A stretch of 64,000 nucleotides of DNA from Paragorgia papillata (lineage: Eukaryota; Cnidaria; Anthozoa; Scleralcyonacea; Coralliidae). Positions 34,088-45,860 of the stretch are shown here, in pieces; position 1 is the first letter of the stretch, and each line of letters begins with the position of its first letter. A model generated the notes under the pieces. The model was not told where the DNA came from. It worked only from the letters and a program-made list of their open reading frames with translations, and did not search any database. Location: the NCBI GenBank assembly GCA_035771165.1, contig JAWNZC010000012.1, forward strand, positions 1,654,501 through 1,718,500, given 5' to 3'. The position numbers and the translations under genes were made by a program.

Positions 34088-34243
34088 GAGAGCTAAGGTT
34101 GCAAATTCGTAGTCATATGTGCTCCTAAGTGGTAGCGTTTGCATGTGAGATATAGTTAAAATGATGTGAGAAGTTGTACGTCGCCGGTAAGTTGTATACA
34201 TTACACCAAACTCAGAAACGTACCACATGCACTACATGTATAC

Positions 34244-34700
34244 TAGAGGTGTGCGAATCCGATCGGATCGGATCGGATTCGGACTAAACTTTTATCGTTC
34301 GGATCGGATCGGATTTTGCATTTTTTACCCGCATCAGATTCACTTTTGTCATTGTTTTTGTCACAAAATTAACAAATTCACTAGTTGTATGCACGTTGCA
34401 CAATATATGAAGGCTATTATTACATAAGATTATTATTGTATAGTAGTTTTCTTAAATTTATTTGTTCATTGTTTTTCTTTTCGGAAAGTTTTCGCAATTA
34501 TTGCAACATATATCCGGTGTTTTAATTTTCTCGGATTGGATCGGATTTGAGCAGCTGTTTTCGGATCGGATCGGATTTGAGCCGAGCTGTTTTCGGATCG
34601 GATCGGACTACGATTTTTTGGCTTCGGATCAGATTCGGATTGACAGTTTTGGCAAACCCTCGGATTACAAGGGGTCAATCCGATCCGATGCACACCACTA
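34244..34700 (+). mobile_element. hAT-like MITE with GATCGGAT-rich ends, copy 1
   Basis: TIRs TAGAGGTGTGCGAATCCGAT and ATCCGATGCACACCACTA. A perfect 8-bp TSD ATGTATAC lies at 34236-34243 and 34701-34708, the duplication length of hAT transposons. Subterminal sequence is a run of GGATCGGATCGG modules on both sides. Copy 2 lies inverted at 56980-57451. Confidence 0.92.
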
Positions 34701-34951
34701 ATGTATACGTACAACTTATCAATACGAGCTGTGTTAAACTAAGTGTAAATGTTCTGGGCTTATGCATGTGCAAGTGTGATGATATATGTTGATGTCGTAA
34801 TGTACGCTGTTATAGCACTACAAGAGATGTAAATGCTAGCTGGAATATGAGAATTTAATGTAAATGTTCTTCGAGCTATTTTACTCAGAACAATTTCTGA
34901 GTTTCCAAGCGGGACTCGAACCCTTCTGATCGCCAGTGAGACGCTCTAACC

Positions 34952-35386
34952 CAGTGGCGTAGCCAAGGGGGGCCTGCCCCCCCCCAACTACACATTTGCC
35001 CTCCCCCCGTCTCCTGAATGTCTGACGCTAAATTCAAGTAAAAACTTTTACTTCTTTGAAATTTGAAATTTGAAGTTTGTTTCTGTTGCTAATGATAATC
35101 GTGATGCTGATACACTGTCACATGAAGTTTCATTGGTTAAACTGCGCAGAATTACGCTCCCAAGAGAAATTACGCTCTCAGAAATCGCGGGAAATACCCT
35201 CACAGGGCTTCGAAAACTCAAAATCTTCTTCGGGGATGGACGATGCCCGCATACCCCCTACATTGATGATTGGTCGCGGCTAAAGCCACGATTCTACACC
35301 ATCTAATGCTTGATAATTCTCATCTAAAACTGCACCCCCAAATTTTCCGTTGCTCCCCCAAAATGTTGATCCTGGCTACGCCACTG
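34952..35386. mobile_element. hAT-like MITE, CAGTGGCGTAGCC ends, inside a tRNA-SINE
   Basis: CAGTGGCGTAGCCAAGG (34952) and CCTGGCTACGCCACTG (35386). Flanks CTCTAACC and CTCTAAGT agree at six of eight. The surrounding CGCCAGTGAGACGCTCTAAC and AACCATTGAGCTAC are the two halves of a tRNA-like SINE head (34888-35412). Poly-C and CCCCCAA tracts lie just inside the ends. The 78- and 68-codon frames inside are not coding. Confidence 0.85.
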
Positions 35387-35961
35387 CTCTAAGTAACCAT
35401 TGAGCTACAGTTTCATATCTCTTTAGTAATGTTATATACATTTCTTTTAAGAACTTGGCAACTTTTCTATTTATTGTTTCTCTCTCCCTACTTTTCCTTT
35501 ATAATGAAGTTCTTTCATTTCTCTTTTTAATTCATATCCAATTGTGGTGTCGTTCGTTCCGTCGATCGGTCGTTTGTTCCGTTGTTCGTTCCATTCGTCC
35601 GTTTGTTTCTTCGTCGTTAACGCTGTTTTTCACTAAGCAATATTTCTCGAGCGAAGTGACTTTTTGCTTTTTGCCTTGGCTAATTAGTTCCACTTGGGAG
35701 CTTACAAGACAAAAGAAAATGTTGCTTCGCGCGACATTTTTCGCCTAGTGGAAAACCGCCTCAGTTCGTATGTTCGCGCCGAACTGAATACTCAATAAGA
35801 AGTGACGTTTTTGATGCGACGCTTTTAACGCGACCTTTTTAACGCGACGTTTTTTGCCCCCAAACGGGACCGCACCGCCCATTAGCACTGTGCGTGGTTG
35901 TCTTTATATTCTATTTCGCCACTACACAAGACTGCGAATTTTTCTCGTCTCTCTCTTTAAC

Positions 35962-36024
35962 AATTAGACAACGAGCCCCAGTTTTCTATCGCTCATAGAA
36001 AACGAGGGCGAGTTGTCTAATTGT
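35962..36024. repeat. Hairpin, CAATTAGACAACGAGCCCC family
   Basis: ACAACGAGCCCCAGTTTTCT and AGAAAACGAGGGCGAGTTGT around TAGCGATAG-like centre. A diverged copy is at 4676-4735 (TCATAGACAACTTGGGCTTG). Confidence 0.75.
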
Positions 36025-36039
36025 TTTAGTATAAATTTA

Positions 36040-37240
36040 CCAACAAAAGTTAAATAAATTCTCGACCATAACATATTCTTTGAGGCTCGTTTAATACATT
36101 TTTTAACAGCCAACAACAAACGTTCAACAGTCATTTCGGACATCTGCTTGGCCCGTACAGTAATTGATGGCATAATTTAGCATGGATTTTCATGTACAAT
36201 ATTGAAACAATATATATCCACTCATTTGTTTTGTAAAAGTGACAAAAAGTTGAAAGAAACATTAATTTAGCATATAGTTTACATCACGAAATCTTGTCAA
36301 CAGCTAGCGTAATTTTGAAATGTGTTTTGTTTGCAGTTATTTCGTTTTAAACGAACACAGATAAACAATTTAACGATCTTACCATTAATAATTTCCATTC
36401 TAACCATTTTGTAGCCGTTTTTGTTTTCTGTAGAACGTATTGCTTCGCCTAAATGTTCAATTTCTTCTTTCACTTGCCCACTCCGTAATTAATCCACACA
36501 TAATTTCGGCGCCATTGTTGCTTAACAGAACAACCGCTGGCTCTAATGATCACTGTTCGTGCTATACTACGCATTTTGTCATTGGTCAATTTTTTTAAAA
36601 GAATGACTTTCATTGGTTTATCCCAGAGGTTTATATCACCAATTATAAACTCCTGCAATAGCCAATGAAATTCGAGGATTTGCATCATAAACTTGTAAAT
36701 TTATACTAATTAAGGTTATAAACTTGTAAATTTATACTAATTAAGGTTATAAACCTGAACCATTCTGTTGACAACTTAGCAGCTTACTTAATACTTATTT
36801 ATCGTTATACTGTATTCCGCCCACGTCAGTATACCTGGGCCCTGTTAATACCTTGATGAGAATTCCAAACATTTATTAGTTTGCGATCTTCATAAACCCT
36901 TGCTTGTCAACTCGAATTTGGCAATTTATTATGATTGGGACGATTATTGGTTGCGAATATTAAACACACTAATCTTTTAATCAGTTTCCTTAACTCTCAA
37001 ATACATTTAATTCGGAACTGGCGTCCTTGGACAGCACAATAGTTCATTATTGAACAAGTTGGTGCACTGTTGATTTACGAAAGGTGAAGCTAAAAAAGAT
37101 AATTTAACGGAGCCCGTCAGGCATATTTCGCTATATATTTCAAGATTCTAAGGGTTGTCAAGAAGAACAGTTATACTGAAGGTTCGTGCAAAACAAATGT
37201 AATATATTTATAAGCTACGAATTACGGTTGCATTTGTCAA
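36040..37240. other. Gene-less stretch
   Basis: AT-rich. It contains a direct 32-bp duplication (AAACTTGTAAATTTATACTA, 36686-36750) and a 72-codon minus frame (36470-36688) without splice or family support. Confidence 0.55.
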
Positions 37241-37247
37241 CACATAA

Positions 37248-37471
37248 AGGCCTGGCCAAACGCTTTCAACATTTCATTCAACATCGTTCAACATTGTTGA
37301 ACGCGTGTTGAACGAAAATTTGAAGATGTTCAAATTTCGTTCAACACCATTCAACAACGTTCAACATCATTCGACAGGGGTGGCCAAACGCTTTCAACAT
37401 GTTGAATCACGGTTGAATTCAACAATGTTGAACGATGTTGAATGAAATGTTGAAAGCGTTTGGCCAGGCCT
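37248..37471. mobile_element. Foldback MITE of TTCAAC modules
   Basis: TIRs AGGCCTGGCCAAACGCTTTC and GAAAGCGTTTGGCCAGGCCT, flanked TAA on the left and TTA on the right. The interior repeats CATTCAACA and GTTCAACATTGTTGAA, so nearly all of it can pair. Confidence 0.85.
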
Positions 37472-37474
37472 TTA

Positions 37475-37720
37475 GGCCCCGTTTACACTATTACGTTACG
37501 GTCGATCTCCCGTTGAAAATTCACTACGTTTCTTTGTCGTGTTTACACTATTCCGGAGTGGTTTTCCGTAGCGTAGTCACTACGCTTAGCACTCCGGCTG
37601 CAAATCACTACGCTATGGTAAATTTACCGTACCGTCATAGTGTAAACGGACGATTTTTTTGTTACGGAACGCTCACCCCAATCCGGACCACCACCGTACC
37701 GTAATAGTGTAAACGGGGCC
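37475..37720. mobile_element. Harbinger-like MITE, GGCCCCGTTTACACTA ends
   Basis: GGCCCCGTTTACACTATTAC and GTAATAGTGTAAACGGGGCC. The left flank TTA is shared with the preceding element; the right flank is GTA. CACTACG and CCGTAGCG modules fill the interior. Confidence 0.85.
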
Positions 37721-37734
37721 GTAGTCGGTAATGA

Positions 37735-38060
37735 ACATCGGACTAATAAATGGACGGTCTCGGTTCGAATCCCAGCTGCGATCCAGTAGAGTTTTCTCTA
37801 CTCACCCAGCATGGTTCGTCACTCGGAGTAGCACCTAATATCATTGTTCCCCACCCGAGTTCGCTATCTCACAATAATTTTCCCAACAACATAAGATGAC
37901 GATATTGAAGAAACTAGGTTTTAGTTCCAAAATATCAATTATGAATATCATCATTCCGCGACCTGCTCCCAACTTGGCCATGTAGCTAAGTTGGTAGAGC
38001 GAGGGACTATAGTAAACTGAGTTATCAGACATCATTTTCGTTGCACTAGTTGTCAATACA
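37735..38060 (+). other. tRNA-like relics
   Basis: GGTTCGAATCCCAGCTG (37762) is a box B, and TGTAGCTAAGTTGGTAGAGC (37981) a box A followed by GAGGGACTATAGTAAA. Neither has a full cloverleaf; they are probably SINE pieces. Confidence 0.4.
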
Positions 38061-38639
38061 GACCTGCTAACCAACTGGGAGCAAACAGTGCAAATCCATC
38101 CCCCCGCGGCGACGCGCGGCATGTTGGAACAGCCTTGTATAACAATTTGACGTTGTTGGTGAGATCCCACCCCTAAGTAGCCTGCGTAGCAGGCGTTCTT
38201 TAAGTGGGGGAGAGAGTTGAGAGGGGCAGCAGAAAGAGGCTTGAGAGGCGGAATAAATAGGTGGAATCAGAGTGAAGTGGAATGGAAACTTCCGTTTGAG
38301 CGAAGAGGGAGGGATTTTTAGTGGTGAAGGAAAATTTTGAGTGAACTGACAAATATTACTTGGAAACTCTTGTCACAGCATTACAACTAATATATATATA
38401 CAGCACTCGTTACTAAGGCCTTGACAACGGCCTCTGTGCACTGTGCACTGTGAATTCAAAAGAGTCGTTTCGATCCCAAGGGGTGGTGATTTCAGCTTTT
38501 TTAATCTAGGGGTTTCGACTATTTCAAGGAGTCATTCTGACGCGAAGAGTTGTTTTGAGCCTAATGTGGAGTCAAAACGATTCTTTGCCGGAGTCTCTGA
38601 ACTCTAGATCTTAGAGTCATGGTGGTATTGTCTGACCCT

Positions 38640-39990
38640 TTCTGCAGTCATTTTCTCGGAGTCAACAAGGAGTCGCGTTACTCTTTGATCGAATCGATTC
38701 ACCAAAAGAGTCGCTTCACTCTTTGATAAAGTCGATTCACCCAAAAGAGTCGCTTCATTCTTTGATAGAGTCGATTCACCAAAGAGTCGTGTGACTCTTT
38801 GATAGAGTCTATTCACCAAAAGAGTCGCTTCACTCTTTGGTAGAGTCTATTCACCAAAACAGTCATTTTACTCTTTGGTAGAGTCTATTCACCAAAAGAG
38901 TCACTTTACTCTTTGGTAGAGTCGATTCACCAAAAGAGTCGCTTCATTCTTTGATAGAGTCTATTCACCAAAAGAGTTGCTTCACTCTTTGATAGAGTCT
39001 ATTCACTAAACGAGTCACTTTACTCTTTGATAGAGTCGATTCACAAAAAAGAGTCACTTTACTCTTTGATAGAGTCTATTCACCAAAAGAGTCGCTTTAC
39101 TCTTTGGTAGAGTCTATTCACCAAAAGAGTCGCTTTATTCTTTGATAGAGTCTATTCACCAAAAGAGTCGCTTTACTCTTTGGTAGAGTCGATTCACCAA
39201 AAGAGTCGTGTGACTCTTTAATGGAGTCGATTCACCAAAAGAATCGCTTCACTCTTTGATAGAGTCGATTCACCAAAAGAGTCACTTTACTCTTTGGTAG
39301 AGTCTATTCACCAAAAGAGTCGCTTCACTCTTTAGTAGAGTCGATTCACCAAAAGAGTCGCTTTACTCTTTGGTAGAGTCTATTCACCAAAAGAGTCACT
39401 TTACTCTTTGGTAGAGTCTATTCACCAAAAGAGTCGCTTTACTCTTTGGTAGAGTCGATTCACCAAAAGAGTCGCTTCATTCTTTGATAGAGTCTATTCA
39501 CCAAAAGAGTCGCTTTACTCTTTGGTAGAGTCTATTCACCAAAAGAGTCGCTTTACTCTTTGGTAGAGTCGATTCACCAAAAGAGTCGCTTCATACTTTG
39601 ATAGAGTCTATTCACCAAAAGAGTCGCTTTACTCTTTGGTAGAGTCGATTCACCAAAAGAGTCGTGTGACTCTTTAATGGAGTCGATTCACCAAAAGAGT
39701 CGCTTCACTCTTTGATAGAGTCGATTCACCAAAAGAGTCGCTTTACTCTTTGATGGAATCGATTCACCAAAAGAGTCGCTTTACTCTTTAATAGAGTCTA
39801 TTCACGAAAAGAGTCGTGTGACTCTTTAATGGAGTCGATTCGCCAAAAGAGTCGCTTCATTCTTTGGTAGAGTCGATTCACCAAAAGTCGCTTCACTCTT
39901 TGGTAGAGTCGATTCGCCAAAAGAGTCGCTTTAATATGCTTTGATATAGTCGATCAGTCACACCAAAAGTCAAGAGTCTTTCTACTCTTT
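38640..39990. repeat. About 38-bp hairpin-forming minisatellite, some 34 copies
   Basis: The unit is AGAGTCGATTCACCAAAAGA + GTCGCTTTACTCTTTGGT, in which CCAAAAGAGT pairs with ACTCTTTGG across a six-base loop. Variants at fixed sites (CGATTC/CTATTC, CGCTTC/CACTTT/CGTGTG, TGATA/TGGTA) recur in runs. The flank with TCAAAAGAGTCGTTTCGATC (38452) recurs without an array at 41078-41210, so the array grew inside one copy of a dispersed element. Confidence 0.92.
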
Positions 39991-40448
39991 CGTAGAGTAA
40001 AGAGCATTAGCTATGCTTTTTGTTTATGCATGCATGGCACGACCTCAATTGTCATGCAGAGCACTGTATTAATTAAAATCGCATCACGCGGGTTCGACTT
40101 CTATAGCCGAAAAGGCCCTGATGTTGCATTGCATTTTCGCAACTGGTCCCAATTTGGTTTTAATATATATATATATATATATATAGTTCAATCTACAGAC
40201 ATGGTGTTTCGCTGTACAACAGCTCATCAGTGTAGCTTGGAACAATCTGAATGAACTTCATCAATTACTTATCCACATGCGATCGTCGGTGACAACCGCA
40301 TGTGGGACAGCATCCGTGAAGTACATTCAGATAGCGTGAAGTGCGCATGGGCCCAGAGTGCTCAAACTTCCACAAGGGTAGTGAGCGTTGCATTATCGCT
40401 AATAGGTACCCACGGCAACTTCACAGAGTGCTCAACAACACCGAAGTG

Positions 40449-40499
40449 AAGGAGGCACTGATTAAGTTATTTTGAATTTTCCTCATGAATTATTAATTA

Positions 40500-40535
<36 letters not shown>

Positions 40536-40584
40536 TCATTAATAATTCATGAGGAAAATTCAAAAGAACTTAATCAGTGCCTTT
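40449..40584. repeat. Near-perfect hairpin around (TA)n
   Basis: The 53-bp arms AAGGAGGCACTGATTAAGTT and AATTTTCCTCATGAATTATT, with complements, flank a TATATA loop. A diverged half is at 56468-56545. Confidence 0.9.
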
Positions 40585-40854
40585 ATAGTATGATATAAAC
40601 CACCATTAACCTGTATATAAATGTGATACAGACACTGATGTTTTATTAATCAGGTCTATATCACATATATAGACACTTGTCCCTCAACAATCTCGACAAG
40701 GGTACGCTGGTAGCGACCCCATACGAGAGGGAGAAGCAACTTTTAGTTGCAAACAAGCTGTTTCTTAAATGAGAACTTTATTCCTCTTTGCCTTGAATAC
40801 AAAATGTGGGACTCTTTTGTATCACAGCGCATGCTCCAATCACCCTAACCCTAA

Positions 40855-41300
40855 GGCCCCGTTTACACTAGAGCAATTATCGCCAATTATACAATATAAC
40901 TGGCCCTCATAACTACAATTGTTGGCATTGATATTGTTCTACGCCATAGAAAGACAATGATTTTTTGATTTGTATATATTCATCATGGAGAAATAAGTAT
41001 TTGGATTTGCCAAATACTTATTTCTCCATGATGAATATATACAAATTAGGGTGATCCCTTGGGTAGTGCACTGTAAATTCAAAAGAGTCGTTTTGACTCC
41101 AAGGGGTCATTTCAGCTCTTTTGATCTAGGGGTCGTTTCGACTATTCCAAGGAGTCATTTTGATCCCACGATTCTTTAACGATTCTTTAACGGAGTCTCT
41201 GAACTCTCTCTTAGACCCCGTTTACACTAGAGCGAAAGTATCCGGATTCACATTGTTTTATATTCCCATGAGGATGAAAAACAATGTGAATCCGGATACT
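40855..41300. mobile_element. Two Harbinger-like left ends
   Basis: TAA-GGCCCCGTTTACACTAGAGC at 40852 and TTA-GACCCCGTTTACACTAGAGC at 41211, neither with a paired right end. Each is followed by hairpin sequence; 41239-41300 repeats the core of the complete element at 41410-41520. Confidence 0.65.
40969..41046. repeat. 78-bp perfect hairpin
   Basis: ATTTGTATATATTCATCATG through AAATACTTATTTCTCC with exact complement and a loop of about six bases. It has miRNA-precursor-like geometry. Confidence 0.85.
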
Positions 41301-41409
41301 TTCAGCGTTTGAACGAGTTTTAATCAACAATTAATCAATATGTAAGAAGTATATATGCTCTGGGTCTAGTCTAGTGCTTTTATGCATTGGTTGAAACGAA
41401 GACGGTTAA

Positions 41410-41520
41410 GACCCCGTTTACACTAGAGAAAACTTATCCGGATTCACATTGTTTTTTTATTTCCATGAGGATGAAAAACAATGTGAATCCGGATACTTTT
41501 GCTCTAGTGTAAACGGGGCC
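41410..41520. mobile_element. 111-bp Harbinger-like MITE, almost entirely palindromic
   Basis: GACCCCGTTTACACTAGAG and CTCTAGTGTAAACGGGGCC flanked by TAA (41407-41409, 41521-41523). The inner arms ATCCGGATTCACATTGTTTT pair around a CCATGAGGATG loop. Confidence 0.92.
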
Positions 41521-42116
41521 TAAATGTTGTTTAGCTAATCACTGTCTACTCGTTACAAACTGTCTCAATAAATTTATTACCGTTTCTGCAATTGACCCTG
41601 ATTGTTCTTCGCCAATCTGCCTTTGATAACTTATTGGTCTCCACCTTAAACCAATTAAGTTCTAGTCTGGTAACCTAGGTAAACTATACTGCATGTGAGC
41701 TCAGAGCTATATACCCGTTGCTATGGAATTGACGTTTATTATTCTAGTATAAAGGTATTGTTCCTCGGAAGATAATTGCAGAGTTGAACACTGTCATTAA
41801 CTTCCCATTTACTAACCGCTTTCATACATCACAACGTGGTCCGTGTATGTTCGTGTCTCAACTGTTTCTTTCACTCAGTTTCAGAGGACGTGTACACTGT
41901 TGATAATATATAGAATCTTAAAGGCGGTGGGTGAACTGTATAGATATTTTAGAAAACGAATCAATTATGTTTTGAGCAAAAGCTCGACGAGAGCATAATC
42001 ATCAATTAAGGCTAGCTTTATTCTCTGCAGTTGAAACACTTTTGTGTACATCGTATTAACACATTGCTTGTGTGGGGGAACATTCAATTTTTTTTATGAA
42101 ATGAAGTGTCCTCTAA

Positions 42117-42540
42117 GGGCCTGTTCACATGAGGCGAGTTATCTCGGGGGGGTAGGGTTATCCCTATCCCCCGAGATAACTCGGTGTTAGTTTATTTCCA
42201 TGTTAAAACAGTAAACCGTTCACATGAGACCGAGATAACTCGGGGGATAGGGATAACTCTGTCGGAGCGATAGGGTAACCCTAGCCCCCGAGTTATCCCT
42301 ACCTCCATGTGAACGCTTTCACCCGAGTTATCTCGGGGGGTAGGGTCAACTTAGGCATGCGTATTTATGCTGTTGCTCGGGATAACTCGGGGTGAAGCGT
42401 TCACATGAAGCTAGGGTTATCTCGGCGGCCAGGGACAACTCGGTAGTTGCGTTTTATCATGTGAAATAGGGTCAACTTTGATCCTAGCCCCCGAGTTATC
42501 CCTACCCCCCGAGATAACCCGGTCTCGTGTGAACAGGCCC
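42117..42540. mobile_element. Harbinger-like MITE of GAGTTATC modules
   Basis: GGGCCTGTTCACATGAGGCG and CGGTCTCGTGTGAACAGGCCC flanked by TAA (42114-42116, 42541-42543). The inside carries at least eight inverted copies of CCCGAGTTATC / GATAACTCGGG and two internal copies of the TTCACATGA end motif. Confidence 0.92.
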
Positions 42541-42762
42541 TAACCACGCTCTAATTGGCCAGGCCCCGCATGCATTTATCAGTGTATATGGAAATCATGA
42601 TTGGCGTTAGACGGCGTAGGATATGGCGTCACCTAGCGGAAAAATTAAACCAGCCAGCTTTCAAAACCGTCCAACTTTTAGCTTGTTTTTTCTAAGTTTT
42701 TTCCTTCATGTTATTTTATAAAAGAAACAGTAAAACATATCGCTCCTGTACATATATATATA

Positions 42763-42893
42763 TACTCCTATAAAGGTACGTTTGACGTCATTTGAACGCG
42801 AAAGAAATGTAAATGCACTCGGCGATATCGCCTCGTGTTTCTACTCCACTTTTTTCGTGTTCAAATGACGTCAAACGTACCTTTATAGAAGTA
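42763..42893. repeat. 131-bp foldback
   Basis: TATAAAGGTACGTTTGACGT with complement ACGTCAAACGTACCTTTATA, and the inner GCGATATCGC palindrome. Confidence 0.85.
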
Positions 42894-43053
42894 CTAAGCT
42901 GAGTGTCAGGCATTATTCTCGTCTTCCGCTATAAGGAGCAAGTGGAGGCGAGGCGGGCGGGCGAGCGCGAAGACGAGAAATAAAGCCTGATACAATTGTT
43001 TACCTGGCCGCTTTCCGCCCCCAAATTAATTTTCTGAATCTCCAATTGACGCA

Positions 43054-43348
43054 TACCCTGCGAGCAGAGCCTTCTTTTCCTTATTTCTTCGCTGAGAGAG
43101 AGGAAGAAAAGTAGGCTCTGCTGTATTCGTGACTGGTTTCCATTGCGCATGCTTGTCAGTTGCTTCGTTACAATCTAGAACCCAGTCCCAATCAGAGCAG
43201 AAAACAAAACGAGAACCGGTTAAACGGGTCTTAAACGGGTTACTTCGTCCTAAATCTTGGACGAAGCCAAACACGAATACAGCAGAGTCTTCTTGTATTC
43301 CTCTCTCTCAGCGAAGAAATAAGGAAAAGAAGGCTCTGCTCGCAGGGT
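43054..43348. mobile_element. Mutator-like MITE, ACCCTGCGAGCAGAGCC family, copy 2
   Basis: Very similar to 31856-32143 throughout (AATCAGAGCAGAAAACAAAA, AACGGGTCTTAAACGGGTTA). Flanks AATTGACGCAT and AATCGACGCAG agree at 9 of 11. Confidence 0.88.
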
Positions 43349-43765
43349 AATCGACGCAGCTTTAATCGAACAATCCAGCCGTTCCAAGTTTGAAATTCAT
43401 AATTGCATGTACGTCATTAAACAACTTGAAATATCTCAACAACCGTAGCAAGAAACGAAAAACTGGAAAAGATGGTTACTTGCGGAATGCCTGGTGTCAA
43501 CAACGTCGCTTGCATCCTAGTTCCCAGAACCCATATTTCTGTGTTCGTGGCGTACGATTCCGCGGGCTAGCGTACGGATTCCACAAAAAGTGACACCCAG
43601 AATGTGAAGCACCTAACGTGAGCCGCTCATCGGCTACAGTATTTATTCCAATAGACGCCCTGAGCGTTTATTGAAAAATTGAGCTCTAAATGGGGGCGGG
43701 TCGTGTATTAGAGAGAGAGGCGTTTATTAGAGAGAGGCGTTAATTTCAAAATTTGATATTTCAAT

Positions 43766-45323
43766 TAGTCGAACCTCTATTAAGCGGACACCTTCGGGAC
43801 TTTGTCTAGTGTCCGCTTAATAGAGGTGTCCGCTTAATAGAGGTGTCCGCTTAATAGAGGTTGGCACAGTAGGGGGTGCGCGCATGGGGTTACAAGTTTT
43901 TGTTATAGACTTAGTTTGGTTTTACTGTAAAACAATTACTACAGGCTACAGCACTGTTTGACTTCTATATTTATTTAACCCACATATTTCTTTAATACTG
44001 TAGTTCAAAATATAACAAAACATGAAATAGAAAAAAGTTTGCAATACATTGGGACCAACTTTTACAAAAAATAGCATTATTATATTAGTTAGACTATATG
44101 TCGCCTTAGATTGTCGGCATGCCGTGTAAAATTATTAATGTTGAAAGAAAACGTAGTTAATCTTCAACTCCACGTGTCCGCTTAATAGAGAGGTTATTCT
44201 GCTCATTGGGACCCAAGATAAGTGTCCGCTTCCGCTTAATAGAAGTGTCCGCTTAAGGTGGTACTGGAGGCTAAAGTCAACTTCTCCGATCTTAACAGTT
44301 TTTGGTCTGTTGAAAGATATAGTAACAATAAGTTTGTATGCCAATTTTGACAGCGCTGCTTTATATACTTTTCGAGATTTGTGCGATCAAACTTTGGTAT
44401 CTAAGAATGAATGTTCGCGCCAAAACCGCAGATAAAACAGATGGAGGCTGAAAGACGATGCGTTTGTAATTGCTCTCCTACAGCGAGTTTTGACAGAATT
44501 TACACCTTGAGATTGGTGTTGTGATTTGACATGCCGCGATTTTGTCATCACCGACACCTTATGCGTCGTTGCTAAGCGAACTGGTTAATCCCATTCCCGC
44601 GCTATTTCCCCACACTAAAAATAGGGGTTACAGTGCTTTTTTGTCCATATTTGGGGAGACGTTATAACCATTGACCACTGACTTTTCACCGACGGCTCAT
44701 CAGAACATGGGGGAACGTGTTGGCAAGTCGAAATAGGCAAAAATTTAGGTTAAAAAAGCTGTAATTTGAGGTAATATGGCCAAAATTTGATAAATTTACA
44801 TCAGTGTAATGACCTAAACCTCCATATCTCTTTCTCTTTTCAATCGATTTGATCAAAATTTGGCTTGATTGTGCACAAGCCTATAATAAAAAAATAATCT
44901 CGGAGTCCGCCAGAGTCCGCTTCAAAGCTTTTGGTTGCGAAATTTTTGAATATCTGTTATCTTGCCAAATAACGTAATGCTTGTAGGTCAGCGACATTTA
45001 ATCGAATGATTGCGGACTCCGAGATTAAATCTTTGTATTGGTATGATAAGTAAGTCTTCTTCGTTTCAGTTCATGAAGTTGAAAGCAAAAGCTACAATCG
45101 ACCATTGAAAATCGTTAATATGGAGATCAAATTTCATTTCCCACACCCCCCTGGACTCAAAATGATTTTTTAGTGGCTGCAACAACTTCTTCTACACCAT
45201 ATCTCTCCGATACAATATTTTACCTTAATAGAGGTTACAACTATAGGGTTTTATTAAAAAAATTGTCGGGACCTCAGATAGGTGTCCGCTTAATAGAGGT
45301 GTCCGTTAATAGAGGTTCGACTG
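43766..45323. mobile_element. pogo/Tigger-like non-autonomous element
   Basis: AGTCGAACCTCTATTAAGCG at 43767 and TTAATAGAGGTTCGACTG at 45323, with extra GTGTCCGCTTAATAGAGG copies inside each end. TA follows the right end. These ends are typical of pogo-type Tc1/mariner elements (family knowledge). No transposase remains. Confidence 0.7.
44257..45224. mobile_element. TTAA-flanked element nested in the pogo-like element
   Basis: It begins GGTGGTACTGGAGGC after TTAA (44253-44256) and ends TATTTTACC before TTAA (45225-45228). Removing it and one TTAA restores the host motif GTGTCCGCTTAATAGAGG. Terminal similarity is limited to a few bases; GGTGGCTC at 52005 is the nearest relative. Confidence 0.75.
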
Positions 45324-45662
45324 TATAATAAGAACCAAAAAGTTCATCATCGGTCGTTTTATTTCTTACTGGTGCACAAGGAAACGTTGTTGAAGTGGAA
45401 GTCTGTGGTAAACGAAAGTGAGAAGTTGGCGTCATTGTATCTGGAATCTACAGAGCAAGAACCAAGTCAAAAGCCTGTGCGATGATTCTTGGAGAAGAAC
45501 TGACGCGTATCAAAGAGAAATATACTCACTTTGACATTGAATATGAACAGTCCTTACTCTGTAAAAAATCTCATCTTCTTAAAAGTTATTGTTAAAAAAT
45601 AAAGCACTGGCGTTGTATTTTTGTTTTACGTTTTGTGTTGACAGGTATGTTTGGAAGTAGCA

Positions 45663-45860
45663 TTCATTAGGGGGGCGTTTATTGGAGGGGGCGTTTATCG
45701 GAGGGGGCGTTTATTGGAGGGGGCGTTTATCGGAGGGGGCGTTTATGGGAGGGGGCGTTTATCGGTGGGGCGGTTATCGGAGGGGCGTTTATCGGTGGGG
45801 GCGTTTATCGGTGGGGGCGTTTATCGGAGGGGCGTTTATCGGAGCGGGGCGTTTATTAAA
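45663..45860. repeat. 16-17 bp array (GGGGGCGTTTATCGGA)
   Basis: About 12 units alternating GGAGG/GGTGG and TTATTGG/TTATCGG, derived from the subterminal motif of the surrounding element. Confidence 0.92.

Noticed and set aside
35070..35306. 78- and 68-codon frames
   Set aside because: Interior of the CAGTGGCGTAGCC MITE.
3356..39990. Regularly spaced arrays considered as CRISPR
   Set aside because: The units are contiguous with no unique spacers and the context is an animal genome.
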